From positions 1-21,711 of the forward strand of contig PDSN01000127.1 in assembly GCA_002748505.1 (NCBI GenBank): 21,711 bases of DNA. The letters are read 5' to 3'. A program made the position numbers and the translations under genes. The DNA is from Gammaproteobacteria bacterium. Its GTDB lineage: Bacteria; Pseudomonadota; Gammaproteobacteria; Pseudomonadales; Halieaceae. Shown in pieces: positions 21,563 to 21,711 of this stretch; position 1 is the stretch's first letter, and every line of letters begins with the position of its first letter. The notes under the pieces were generated by a model. The model was not told the DNA's origin and did no database searches. It saw nothing but the letters and a program-made list of their open reading frames with translations.

Positions 21563-21711
21563 ACGGCCCGCGCACTATTGTAATGGCAGAGCCAGCATTT
21601 GACCGTGCGTTGCTGGTTGTGGTTGCCCTGTTGTTGGTTGTCGGCTGGATAGTGACAACATCGGCGTCTATGGATTTTGCCGCTGATCGTTTGGGGGCGC
21701 CGTGGCATTAC
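21559..21711 (+). CDS. ftsW: Lipid II polymerase FtsW, N-terminal fragment cut by window end
   Basis: The first 51 codons of ftsW, running off the right edge. After about 15 soluble residues (MNGPRTIVMAEPAFDR) comes the first membrane helix, ALLVVVALLLVVGWIVTTSAS, and then the SMDFAADRLGAPWHY segment typical of FtsW just after helix 1. The protein is the septal glycosyltransferase of the SEDS family that partners FtsI. The frame is open to the window end with no stop. Identification rests on this short stretch and on the fixed order murD-ftsW. Confidence 0.9.
   Translation, partial: MNGPRTIVMAEPAFDRALLVVVALLLVVGWIVTTSASMDFAADRLGAPWHY

Overview
The window reads as a contiguous piece of gammaproteobacterial chromosome of moderate GC content. 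It is packed with housekeeping genes in an order known from Pseudomonas-like and marine gammaproteobacteria: rpsI, the cytochrome bc1 genes and sspAB; then a leftward block dolP-diaA-yraN-lpoA; then rightward rsmI, rnpB, and the start of the dcw (division and cell wall) cluster. The bc1 complex argues against Enterobacterales. A BCCT osmolyte carrier with a matching outer-membrane protein suggests, but does not prove, a marine or salt-exposed organism, perhaps in or near the Cellvibrionales. No mobile element, CRISPR array, tRNA or rRNA was seen.

Layout. 1-467: rpsI with its intrinsic terminator. 510-3177: petA (Rieske protein) overlapping a single reading frame that fuses cytochrome b to cytochrome c1. 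3301-4368: sspA and sspB. 4494-7959 on the minus strand: lpoA, yraN, diaA and dolP, transcribed as lpoA to dolP and converging on sspB. 8028-8708: rsmI, divergent from lpoA, missing about 50 internal residues compared with the usual family. 8781-12139: an accessory module with a MarR-family regulator on the minus strand, divergent from a beta-barrel outer-membrane protein and a BCCT transporter. 12183-12521: the RNase P RNA gene. 12731-21711: promoter, MraZ boxes and mraZ-rsmH-ftsL-ftsI-murE-murF-mraY-murD-ftsW, the last cut by the window end.

How the genes work together. PetA and the PetB-PetC fusion make the quinol:cytochrome c oxidoreductase of aerobic respiration. SspA and SspB are the RNA polymerase-associated stress protein and the ClpXP adaptor. 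LpoA (PBP1A activator), DiaA (DnaA partner) and DolP (outer-membrane lipoprotein) serve envelope growth and replication timing. The dcw genes build lipid I and its precursors (MurE, MurF, MurD, MraY) and the septal synthase (FtsL, FtsI, FtsW), with MraZ as autoregulator and RsmH as 16S rRNA methyltransferase. The MarR/porin/BCCT module sits between rsmI and rnpB, which are usually close neighbours, and looks like inserted cargo.

Most notable: (1) the cytochrome b/c1 fusion with an internal signal-peptide-like segment; (2) the in-frame internal deletion in RsmI; (3) the MarR/porin/BCCT module with a palindrome inside the promoter spacer; (4) a perfect inverted repeat straddling the rnpB 5' end; (5) FtsI with SSQ instead of the usual SSN active-site motif. 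I found no clear evidence of a wholly new multi-gene system; the accessory module and the altered enzymes are the best candidates for a second look.
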